NCBI GenBank assembly: GCA_002748015.1
Contig: PDRH01000137.1
Span: 1 to 14,191 of the forward strand
Reading direction: 5' to 3'
DNA length: 14,191 bases
Source of the DNA: Bacteroidota bacterium
GTDB taxonomy: Bacteria > Bacteroidota > Bacteroidia > Bacteroidales > CAJPTX01
Shown: in pieces, positions 7,759 to 13,433 of the stretch
How positions within the stretch are numbered: position 1 is the first letter of the stretch
How the letters are laid out: each line of letters begins with the position of its first letter
The notes under the pieces: model-generated
The model's input: the letters and a program-made list of their open reading frames with translations, nothing else
The model's database searches: none
Told to the model about the DNA's origin: nothing
Program-made: the position numbers and the translations under genes

Positions 7759-8273
7759 TTTAGTAGACTATTAAACCACGAATCAAAAGTGCTGAAATCC
7801 AAACGATTACTCGTTGGGATGGAAATCCTCACCGTTCGTTTATTCGATGAGCATTCAAGGACATCCTCATCCGGGATAAACCAGTATGCACATTTACGAA
7901 GCAGCAAGGAATCCTCATTCAAGTCGACCCAACTCCCATCTTTGGGCAGTATAAAGAGGATGAGGATCAGAGGGGTAGATGCTTCCCCAACTTTCCTTTC
8001 AACGAGGTCATTGTAATTCTTAACGTCCAAATCATATTTCAAAAACGCTTTGTTTGCATCCGTTGCCTGTTCCGTTGCCTTCAGCTGTAGATCCACCGTA
8101 TAACCGGAATCGTAATACCTTGCACTACCATCCACCATTCGCTTTTCAATGCGTTTCAGAATAAAATCCACCCCGTAGTCATAATCCGGCTTGGTAAGGC
8201 TATAGCCCGTGCACGCCGCTACAGCTCTTACAAAGCAGTTGGACAGCTCCTCTTTGATTTGCTCCTCGGTCAT
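7755..8273 (-). CDS. DUF4365-like, PD-(D/E)xK-type putative nuclease (172 aa)
   Basis: This is the first gene of the two-gene minus-strand operon. ATG at 8273 is preceded by a strong AAGGAG four bases upstream. The sequence fits the DUF4365 type: an N-terminal helix with conserved Glu (TEEQIKEELSNCFVRAVAA, residues 2-20), a PDYDYGVDF strand with Asp36, then a strand TVDLQLKAT containing Gln63-x-Lys65, a YDLDVKNYNDL segment (80-90) and a hydrophobic strand PLILILFILP (101-110). Asp followed about 27 residues later by (D/E/Q)xK is the active-site layout of PD-(D/E)xK nucleases, the QxK form occurring in Mrr-like enzymes. Catalytic activity is inferred from these residues. The context (prophage cargo, own promoter, coupled partner gene) suggests defence or genome-conflict function. 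It could instead be a non-catalytic relative. Confidence 0.65.
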   Translation of the reverse strand: MTEEQIKEELSNCFVRAVAACTGYSLTKPDYDYGVDFILKRIEKRMVDGSARYYDSGYTVDLQLKATEQATDANKAFLKYDLDVKNYNDLVERKVGEASTPLILILFILPKDGSWVDLNEDSLLLRKCAYWFIPDEDVLECSSNKRTVRISIPTSNRLDFSTFDSWFNSLLK

Positions 8274-8298
8274 GATTCTCCTTGTTCAATTAGCTGGG

Positions 8299-8327
8299 CA
8301 AAGATAGAAGCAATTGCAAGAGCCAAA
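8299..8327 (-). promoter_or_regulatory. Candidate promoter of the DUF4365-like/361-aa operon
   Basis: On the minus strand TATCTTTG (8306-8299) is a perfect match to the Bacteroidota -7 element TAnnTTTG. A TTTG (8327-8324) lies 17 nt upstream, slightly short of the usual 19-21. The leader to the ATG at 8273 would be about 20 nt and includes the AAGGAG ribosome binding site. This gives the cassette transcription independent of the phage lytic genes. Confidence 0.5.
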
Positions 8328-8600
8328 AGACGAATAGCAGAGATATTGAAAACAATTCGATATTCGCACCATTTTGCCAGATAAAAGGTGTTGCGCCCGC
8401 ATTGATAATAAGGATAGCTACAATCGAAACTTACTAGTCAAAGATACTCATTTTCAATCGAATAGGAAAGTAAAAACGCCTCTTTTTCTCGCTGAATTTG
8501 AAAGAGTACTGCAACCTATACCAGACCTGCGCGGGACGTCGAACCGCTCCGGTCGCCAGCCAGAGAGTATAAATGGTAGGCACATCCCCCGGATTCTACC

Positions 8601-8624
8601 GGTAGGGGATAGCCCCCACCTTTT
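8601..8624 (+). terminator. Hairpin followed by four T, possible weak terminator or attenuator
   Basis: GGTAGGGG (8601-8608) pairs with CCCCCACC (8613-8620), one A/C mismatch, around an ATAG loop, and TTTT follows at 8621-8624. The palindrome CTACCGGTAG (8596-8605) overlaps its left arm. It would insulate the lysis promoter from rightward read-through, but no upstream rightward gene is evident and the T run is short. Confidence 0.3.
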
Positions 8625-8653
8625 GCCGTTCTATCGAATAAATATTACTTTTA
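8622..8653 (+). promoter_or_regulatory. Candidate promoter of the lysis cassette
   Basis: TTTG (8622-8625), a 20-nt spacer and TACTTTTA (8646-8653) match the Bacteroidota -33/-7 pair with a single mismatch at the last base of the -7 element. Transcription would start near 8660, leaving a leader of about 70 nt before the ATG at 8733 and its AAGGGGG ribosome binding site (8719-8724). Confidence 0.4.
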
Positions 8654-8732
8654 TACCGATTTTTTGACAGAATAGAAGCCCGGCGGGCGTATACCAGAGG
8701 CGGGCGATACATTCAGCAAGGGGGACATCCAT

Positions 8733-9419
8733 ATGGGTAGGGCGAATTTGGACAAAGGTTTACGGTGGCTGGAGAAGCTGCTGCGCTTGGAGAGCCGGTA
8801 CGGCTTCTTCGCGCTGCTGCGCACGCTGGTGCTGCTGCTCTTCTTCGGGCTGGCGATCTTTATTATTACCAGCCCCAAGTACTTCGTGGAGCGGGCGGAG
8901 GGCTACATCCGCAGGCGGCACGACGCGGCGGTATCCATGCGGCTGGTGGCCGACGCGGAGGCCCGGGTGGTGCTGAGCCGCCTGATCGCGCAGACCGAGT
9001 GCAGCCGGGCGTGGGTCATCGAGCTGCACAACGGCACGGAGAACCTGGCGACCGGGCTGCCCTTCCTCTACGGCGACATGCGGCTCGAGGAGGTCAGCCC
9101 GGGGGCGGGGAACGTCGACCGGGAGTACCGGGACTTCCCGCTCGGCCGATTCCCCATGGCCACGCATCTGATCCACGAGGGGATATTCATCGGGGGGGCT
9201 GAGGCGGTGCGGGCCATCGACGAGCGGCTCTACCACAAGCTGAAGGCGAACGGCGTGGAGGCCGTCGGGATGGTCCCCCTCTACGCGGGGGAGCGCCCCC
9301 TCGGGGTGCTGGGCGTTTCCTTCAGCCCGGGGGGCGAGTACAACCCCGTCCACCTGGCCATGGTGCTGCAGCGGTACGGGGTGCAGGTGGGGACCATCCT
9401 GTCGAGGGGGAGCGAGTAG
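8733..9419 (+). CDS. Holin-position membrane protein with a GAF-like domain (228 aa)
   Basis: This is the first gene of the lysis cassette. ATG 8733 has a clear purine-rich ribosome binding site. Residues 1-24 are basic and amphipathic, residues 25-46 form one strong membrane helix (ALLRTLVLLLFFGLAIFII), and residues about 50-75 are a charged helix. Residues about 80-225 look like a GAF-type sensory fold: SRAWVIELHNG, then NLATGLPFLYGDMRLEE, and a late VGMVPLYAGERPLGVLGVSF strand pair. The WVIELHNG...GLPF pattern recurs in membrane proteins of tailed phages that lie next to endolysins. A single helix and large soluble domain are unusual for a classical holin, so it may be a pore former, a regulator of lysis timing, or an accessory protein. 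Which side of the membrane the GAF-like part faces is not certain; the basic N-terminus suggests it is cytoplasmic and the domain periplasmic. Confidence 0.6.
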   Translation: MGRANLDKGLRWLEKLLRLESRYGFFALLRTLVLLLFFGLAIFIITSPKYFVERAEGYIRRRHDAAVSMRLVADAEARVVLSRLIAQTECSRAWVIELHNGTENLATGLPFLYGDMRLEEVSPGAGNVDREYRDFPLGRFPMATHLIHEGIFIGGAEAVRAIDERLYHKLKANGVEAVGMVPLYAGERPLGVLGVSFSPGGEYNPVHLAMVLQRYGVQVGTILSRGSE

Positions 9420-9442
9420 AACGAACAATCTAGAATAGGCGT

Positions 9443-9889
9443 ATGGATAGGCAGGAAATCATCGACGCGCTGAAGGGCTACTTCGGCATTGGGGAGCTGG
9501 TATGCGACCACATACACGCGCGGTGGGGCGATCATAGCTGGCAGTTCCTGGACACGGACTACCTGCACTGCCTCCTGATCCTGCGGCGGGACGTGCTGAA
9601 GGTGCGCATGGCCTGCAACCACGGCGGGCACCATCAGCGGGGCATGCGGTGCAACCGGTGCGGGCTGGTCCTCACCAAGAAGCGCCCCTACATCAGCGCG
9701 CACGTGCTGGGCAAGGCGGGCGACTTCACGGTGGAGGGCATGACGGCCGAGCAGGCCCGGGGGCTCATAAAAGCCAATGCGGATAAATTCCCCTGCCGGG
9801 TTCGCATCGAGGGGGGCGTTTCGTGGCTGCACTTCGACGTGATCGACCAGGTGGGCGTTGCGGAGAAGGTATATGAGTTCAGGGTATGA
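9443..9889 (+). CDS. M15-family peptidoglycan peptidase, phage endolysin (148 aa)
   Basis: It is predicted to cleave peptide bonds in peptidoglycan as a zinc L,D- or D,D-peptidase during lysis. The zinc ligands of peptidase M15 are visible: SAHVLGKAGDF gives His87 and Asp94 with the exact H-x6-D spacing, and WLHFD gives His130. Glu123 (RIEGG), seven residues before His130, is the likely catalytic base. The N-terminal half (GIGELVCDHIHARWGDHSWQFLD, HCLLILRRDVLK, then NHGGHHQRGMRCN) has the pattern seen in the small M15 enzymes of Bacteroidales phages. Length fits a single catalytic domain without a wall-binding module. There is no signal peptide, so release needs a holin-like protein; the preceding gene fits that. 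The ribosome binding site is weak. Its stop overlaps the next start (ATGA). Confidence 0.85.
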   Translation: MDRQEIIDALKGYFGIGELVCDHIHARWGDHSWQFLDTDYLHCLLILRRDVLKVRMACNHGGHHQRGMRCNRCGLVLTKKRPYISAHVLGKAGDFTVEGMTAEQARGLIKANADKFPCRVRIEGGVSWLHFDVIDQVGVAEKVYEFRV

Positions 9890-10362
9890 GGAGCGTGGCA
9901 TATATTACGGTACTCTTGACGCTGGCGCTATTCCTGGCGGGATGCAGAACGGCGCGGGAGGTGTCGACCAGCCATAGCGACAGCACGGCCGTCCGGGTGG
10001 AGACCCGCACCGAGTGGCGGCGGGACACCATCTACATCGACCTGCCGCATGAGCGGGAGCGCGTTACGGTGAGGGATACGGTTTCCTGCCTGGCGAGCAG
10101 CCTCGCCAGATCCTGCGCCTCGATCGACCCGCAGGGCTACCTGCACCACGACCTGGAGACGTTCCCCCAGCGGCGACCCGTGACCATCCGGGTGAAGACG
10201 GAGTACAGGGACAGCATCGTATTCCGGGATAGAGTGGTTCGGCAGGTCGTGGAGGTGCCCCGGCCGAAATCCCGACTCGAACGGCTGCAGGGCTGGCTAT
10301 TCTGGTTGCTCTTGCTGGCTGTGATCCTCTACATCGCATGGCGGGTGAAAAGGCGGTTTTGA
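9886..10362 (+). CDS. Predicted unimolecular spanin (lipoprotein with C-terminal membrane anchor, 158 aa)
   Basis: Its start overlaps the endolysin stop by 4 nt (ATGA). Residues 1-20 are a lipoprotein signal peptide ending in the lipobox LAGC (Cys20), without the acidic surface-export signal, so the protein should sit on the periplasmic side of the outer membrane. Residues about 21-130 are hydrophilic, rich in charged residues, with alternating strands (VRVETRTEWRRDTIYID, VKTEYRDSIVF). Residues about 136-152 (GWLFWLLLLAVILYIAW) are a membrane helix followed by basic VKRRF, giving an inner-membrane anchor with a cytoplasmic C-terminus. A lipid anchor at one end and an inner-membrane helix at the other is the definition of a u-spanin such as T1 gp11, which fuses inner and outer membranes at the end of lysis. 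Direct placement after the endolysin supports this. No sequence similarity to T1 gp11 is claimed. Confidence 0.7.
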   Translation: MRSVAYITVLLTLALFLAGCRTAREVSTSHSDSTAVRVETRTEWRRDTIYIDLPHERERVTVRDTVSCLASSLARSCASIDPQGYLHHDLETFPQRRPVTIRVKTEYRDSIVFRDRVVRQVVEVPRPKSRLERLQGWLFWLLLLAVILYIAWRVKRRF

Positions 10363-10760
10363 TGCGTGCTTGTTACTCGGTTTTTTCCTGTAGGTTGAAA
10401 CAGGTTGATGGATAGGCGGTTAGATGGAGCTAGTATAGGATATGGGAGAAATACGGAGGGGCCCCCTAGGCGAGGCATGCGCAGAGGTCTGCTGCCATCC
10501 ACCGGCTATCCCTTGCTTTGCGCCGGAAATCTTAGCTGGGCATAGCCAGGAGAAGGGGAAGGTGGTGCGCTCGGCTGGTTTGCCCAAGGGGGGGTAGTTC
10601 GGCTTATGCTCATTCACCATTCAAGGCATGCGGCATGGCGCCATCCCTACGGCAGTCAGTTTTTTGCCTTGCATAGGAGCGCCCACCCCACGTCCTCGGA
10701 GTTCTCCATAATTTGTTACCTTCGCGCCGGTCTTAGTTTTAACGGCAATATCGGATTGAG
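10363..10760. other. 398-bp non-coding stretch holding the prophage/chromosome transition
   Basis: No convincing gene is seen. Short frames on both strands (for example 10420-10620 minus) lack ribosome binding sites and family-like patterns. A T6 run at 10381-10386 follows the spanin gene without a matching strong hairpin. A small inverted repeat CCTGT...ACAGG (10387-10404) follows it. The phage right end and attachment site should lie here, but the left end is outside the window, so no direct repeat can be identified. The right part carries the engB promoter candidate. Confidence 0.5.
10717..10724 (+). promoter_or_regulatory. Candidate -7 element of the engB promoter
   Basis: TACCTTCG matches the Bacteroidota -7 element TAnnTTTG with one mismatch and would start transcription about 30 nt before the engB ATG. 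No good -33 box is present at the expected distance. Confidence 0.3.
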
Positions 10761-11366
10761 ATGGGGATACACCGCGCGGAGTTTCTATGCAGCAGCCAGA
10801 AGTGGGAGCAGTGTCCAACACCGGATCGTGGGGAGGTGGCCTTCATTGGTCGTTCGAACGTGGGGAAGTCCTCGCTAATCAATATGCTAACGCGGCATGG
10901 GGCATTAGCCAAGGTGTCCGGCACGCCGGGGAAAACGCAACTGATAAACCATTTCCTGATAGATAACGACTGGTACTTGGTGGATCTGCCGGGCTACGGC
11001 TTTGCGAAGATCTCCAAGAAGGGGCGTGCATCCCTAGAGCAGATGATCAAGGGCTACGTTGCCAACCGGGAGAACCTCTACTGCCTCTTCATCCTGCTGG
11101 ATGTGCGCCACGAGCCGCAGCGGATAGATGTCGAGTTCATGCAGTGGGCTGCGGAGCAGGGGGTGGCGATTGCGCTGATAATGACGAAGGCCGACAAGCT
11201 CTCGAAGACGGCGCTACCCAAGCAGGTGGCGGCCTACCGGGAGGCTCTGCTGGAATACTGGGAGGAGTGTCCGCCGATGTTCGTTAGCTCGGCCGAGAAG
11301 GGGATAGGACGGGATGAGATCATCGAGTTCATCGAGTCCTTCATTCATGGGGGGGGCGAGGAGTAG
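10761..11366 (+). CDS. engB: Ribosome biogenesis GTPase EngB/YsxC (YihA family)
   Basis: This small GTPase is needed for late assembly of the 50S ribosomal subunit; it is cytoplasmic. All five GTPase motifs are present: G1 GRSNVGKS (residues 30-37), G2 threonine in SGTPGKT (53-59), G3 DLPG (75-78), G4 TKAD (142-145), and G5 SSAEKG (176-181). The family signatures AEFLCSS at the N-terminus, SSLINMLT, INHFLID and WYLVDLPGYGFAK are all visible. At 201 aa it has the normal length, and the start at ATG 10761 gives the usual short lead before the first strand. The C-terminus HGGGEE is encoded across a G8 run (11349-11356). It is the first chromosomal gene after the prophage and is followed 57 bp later by prs. 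Confidence 0.97.
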   Translation: MGIHRAEFLCSSQKWEQCPTPDRGEVAFIGRSNVGKSSLINMLTRHGALAKVSGTPGKTQLINHFLIDNDWYLVDLPGYGFAKISKKGRASLEQMIKGYVANRENLYCLFILLDVRHEPQRIDVEFMQWAAEQGVAIALIMTKADKLSKTALPKQVAAYREALLEYWEECPPMFVSSAEKGIGRDEIIEFIESFIHGGGEE

Positions 11367-11423
11367 ATGATAGACTTTTGTACGCACGGTAAAATATAAA
11401 CAATAGGGGGTATAGCCATAGCA

Positions 11424-12365
11424 ATGAGTGAATCGCAAATAGTATTCTTCGCCGGGAGGAACAGCCGTGACCTGGCTGCGCATATAGCCAACGAGTACGG
11501 TACGGAGCTGGGGGAGCAGAGCTTCTTCCAGTTTAGCGATGGGGAGTTTCAGCCGTCCTTTGAGTGTTCGGTGCGGGGCAAGACGGTCTTCCTGATCCAG
11601 AGTACCAATCCGCCGTCGGACAATCTCTTCGAGCTGCTGCTGATGGCCGATGCGGCGCGGCGGGCATCTGCCTACAAGATAGTGGCCGTGATGCCCTACT
11701 TCGGGTGGGCGCGTCAGGACCGGAAGGATAAGTCGCGCGTGCCCATCGGGGCAAGGGTGGTGGCCAATCTGATTGAGGCTACGAGCATCGACCGGGTGAT
11801 GACCATGGATCTGCATGCCGACCAGATCCAGGGCTTCTTCAACGTCCCGGTGGACCACCTGTTCTCCTCGTGGATGTTCGTCCCCTACATCAAGAGCCTG
11901 AAGATGGAGAAGCTGGCCTTCGCTTCGCCGGATATCGGGGGGGCCAAGCGGGCAAGCATCTACGCGAAGAATCTGCATGCCCCGCTGATTATCTGCCATA
12001 AGACGCGGGCGGTGGCCAACAAGGTGGAGAGCATGACGGCAATAGGCGATGTGGAGGGGATGGATGTTATCCTGGTGGATGATATGATAGATACGGCCGG
12101 GACGATTACCAAGGCCGCCGACATGATGATGGACATGGGGGCGAACTCGGTGAGTGCCATAGCCTCGCATGCGGTGCTTTCCGGCCCGGCCTACGACAGG
12201 ATCAACGCCTCGAAGCTCAAGGAACTGGTGGTTACCGACACCATCCCCCTGCGGGCTGATGCCGACAAGAGCAAGATAACGGTGCTCTCGGTGGCCTCGC
12301 TCTTTGCTGATGTAATCGCCAAGGTGTACCACAACGAGTCCATCAGCCAAAACTACGTATTTTAG
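11424..12365 (+). CDS. prs: Ribose-phosphate pyrophosphokinase (PRPP synthetase)
   Basis: The enzyme makes phosphoribosyl pyrophosphate from ribose 5-phosphate and ATP, feeding purine, pyrimidine, histidine, tryptophan and NAD synthesis. At 313 aa it has full family length. Recognised are QFSDGEFQP near the N-terminus, MPYFGWARQDRK (residues 90-101, ATP-binding region), TMDLHADQIQGFF (127-139, metal-binding His131), ASPDIGGAKRA, CHKTR (191-195, the catalytic Lys/Arg of the flexible loop), and the PRPP loop VDDMIDTAGT (218-227). The start ATG 11424 gives the standard N-terminus, with the strand IVFFAGRNS of the first domain. A G-rich AGGGGG lies rather far upstream. The surE gene follows after 3 nt, so the two are likely cotranscribed. 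Confidence 0.97.
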   Translation: MSESQIVFFAGRNSRDLAAHIANEYGTELGEQSFFQFSDGEFQPSFECSVRGKTVFLIQSTNPPSDNLFELLLMADAARRASAYKIVAVMPYFGWARQDRKDKSRVPIGARVVANLIEATSIDRVMTMDLHADQIQGFFNVPVDHLFSSWMFVPYIKSLKMEKLAFASPDIGGAKRASIYAKNLHAPLIICHKTRAVANKVESMTAIGDVEGMDVILVDDMIDTAGTITKAADMMMDMGANSVSAIASHAVLSGPAYDRINASKLKELVVTDTIPLRADADKSKITVLSVASLFADVIAKVYHNESISQNYVF

Positions 12366-12368
12366 CCT

Positions 12369-13136
12369 ATGGTAATGGATAGCAAGCCGCTAATTCTGGT
12401 TAGCAATGATGATGGCATAGATGCCAAGGGTATAGGCATGCTGGCGGAGGCCATGCACGAGCTGGGCGAGGTGTGGGTTGTTGCGCCCATGCATGCGCAA
12501 TCGGGCATGTCGCAGGCGCTGACGGCCGTGCGTCCGCTGCGGATGAAGGAGCTGGATAGGGGGCGTCCCTACCGGGAGTTCAGCGTGGACGGTACGCCGG
12601 TGGACTGCGTGAAGCTGGCCCTGTGGGGCATACTGCCCAGAAGGCCAGACCTGGTGGTTGCTGGGATAAACCACGGGTCGAACGGCTCGATCAACGTGCT
12701 ATACTCGGGGACTATGGGTGCGGCGCTGGAGGGTTGCATTGCTGGGATACCGAGCATCGGCTTCTCGCAGGTGGGGAGACGGGTGCAGGAGAAGTTCCAG
12801 CCCTACGTGCGACGCATCGCCCAGAACGTGCTGGAGGGCGGCTTGCCCCAGGGTGTGTGCCTGAATGTCAACCTGCCGCAGCGCCCCTTCGAGGGGGAGG
12901 TGCGGGTTTGTCGCCAGGCGAATGCCCGCTTTGACAATACCTACGAGGAGCGTGAGGACCCCTTCGGCAAGAAGTACTACTGGCTCTGCGATTCGTTCCG
13001 CAGCCTGGAGTACGATGCGCCCGATACGGACGATATGGGCCTGCGGGAGGGGTGCATGACGATAGTGCCGACGATGATAGACCTGACGCACCGGAAGACG
13101 ATGGAGGAGCTGCAGTCATGGGACTGGGGGGTGTAG
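12369..13136 (+). CDS. surE: 5'/3'-nucleotidase SurE
   Basis: This is a metal-dependent phosphatase acting on nucleoside monophosphates, linked to stationary-phase survival. The N-terminal ILVSNDDGIDAKGI (residues 9-22) carries the metal-binding Asp14-Asp15; VVAPMHAQSGMS (37-48), FSVDGTPVDCVKLAL (71-85) and DLVVAGINHGSNGSINVLYSGTMGAALEG (94-122, Asn101 a metal ligand) are the remaining family blocks. 255 aa is the normal length. Two ATGs (12369 and 12375) are both possible starts, differing by two residues; the first is 3 nt after prs. Its 3' end overlaps the next gene by 19 nt. Confidence 0.96.
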   Translation: MVMDSKPLILVSNDDGIDAKGIGMLAEAMHELGEVWVVAPMHAQSGMSQALTAVRPLRMKELDRGRPYREFSVDGTPVDCVKLALWGILPRRPDLVVAGINHGSNGSINVLYSGTMGAALEGCIAGIPSIGFSQVGRRVQEKFQPYVRRIAQNVLEGGLPQGVCLNVNLPQRPFEGEVRVCRQANARFDNTYEEREDPFGKKYYWLCDSFRSLEYDAPDTDDMGLREGCMTIVPTMIDLTHRKTMEELQSWDWGV

Positions 13137-13429
13137 CGCAGGGGAAGAACGACCGGGTGTCGACCGGGGTTAAGCTGGGGGCGGTGCTGCCCCTGCTGCT
13201 CTTCGCCCTGCTGCTGGGGGTGTTCTACCTGCGGCTACCCGAGGGGACGCACTGGATGCGCCTGCTCTCCGGGGAGAGCCTACCACGCATCCTGAGCCTT
13301 GCGGTACTGGCCAATGCAGTGGCCTTCTTCGTGTTCGTGCGTAGGGACAAGCTGCTGGTGGCGCGGGGCATCCTGGGAATGACGATAGCCTACGCCGCGG
13401 TGGTATTCATACTGAACCTAAGCCTATAG
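13118..13429 (+). CDS. Small membrane protein with three predicted helices, function unknown (103 aa)
   Basis: I take ATG 13118, which overlaps the end of surE by 19 nt; the frame also opens at 13052, but the extra 22 residues are an acidic stretch read out of frame from surE. Membrane segments are predicted at about residues 17-38 (VKLGAVLPLLLFALLLGVFYL), 56-74 (PRILSLAVLANAVAFFVFV) and 82-100 (ARGILGMTIAYAAVVFIL), with basic RRDK between the second and third. There is no recognised domain. Its place between surE and lpxB, with lpxB starting 4 nt after its stop, suggests cotranscription and possibly an envelope role, but that is context only. Confidence 0.75.
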   Translation: MGLGGVAQGKNDRVSTGVKLGAVLPLLLFALLLGVFYLRLPEGTHWMRLLSGESLPRILSLAVLANAVAFFVFVRRDKLLVARGILGMTIAYAAVVFILNLSL

Positions 13430-13433
13430 CTCT

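Larger units (their letters stand above)
8274..8732. other. 459-bp non-coding region between divergent cargo and lysis operons
   Basis: The left end holds the minus-strand promoter and ribosome binding site of the DUF4365-like operon. The right end holds a candidate plus-strand promoter and leader of the lysis operon. Between them (about 8330-8590) is AT-rich DNA passing into a more GC-rich patch at 8520-8570. A 97-codon plus-strand frame at 8374-8667 starts at TTG, has no ribosome binding site and no family-like pattern, and I do not call it. I see no tRNA or repeat array. A hairpin at 8601-8620 is listed separately. Confidence 0.6.
1..10362. mobile_element. Right part of an integrated tailed prophage (tail, cargo and lysis modules)
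   Basis: Tail-assembly genes (1-5873), an inverted accessory cassette (5878-8273) and a holin/endolysin/spanin set (8733-10362) are laid out as in siphovirus-like prophages of Bacteroidales, and chromosomal housekeeping genes begin directly after. No integrase, capsid or terminase gene is in view, so the left end lies outside the window and I cannot say whether the element is complete or active. The tail and lysis reading frames are intact with tight spacing, which argues against advanced decay. The right boundary is somewhere in 10363-10760. No attachment-site repeat can be recognised because the left end is missing. Confidence 0.8.

Noticed and set aside
8521..8570. Possible tRNA remnant or attachment site: the minus strand contains GGTTCGAC, resembling a tRNA T-loop
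   Set aside because: The flanking T stem pairs imperfectly and no acceptor, D or anticodon arms could be fitted.
8374..8667. 97-codon plus-strand frame between the cargo and lysis operons
   Set aside because: It begins at TTG, has no ribosome binding site, overlaps the hairpin and promoter candidate, and its translation shows no domain-like pattern.
10455..10470. GC palindrome around AGGGGCCCCCT
   Set aside because: The arms leave no loop for a hairpin and there is no T run, so it is not a terminator; a lone short palindrome in GC-rich DNA is expected by chance.
10420..10620. 66-codon minus-strand frame in the prophage/chromosome gap
   Set aside because: No ribosome binding site or recognisable pattern; GC-rich DNA yields such frames by chance.
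11349..11356. G8 run near the end of engB as a phase-variation switch
   Set aside because: A slip would only alter the last few residues of an essential gene; there is no regulatory logic and glycine runs in GC-rich DNA are common.
11214..12350. 378-codon minus-strand frame opposite prs
   Set aside because: It is a shadow of the unmistakable prs gene; its His/Arg/Gly-rich translation shows no family motif.
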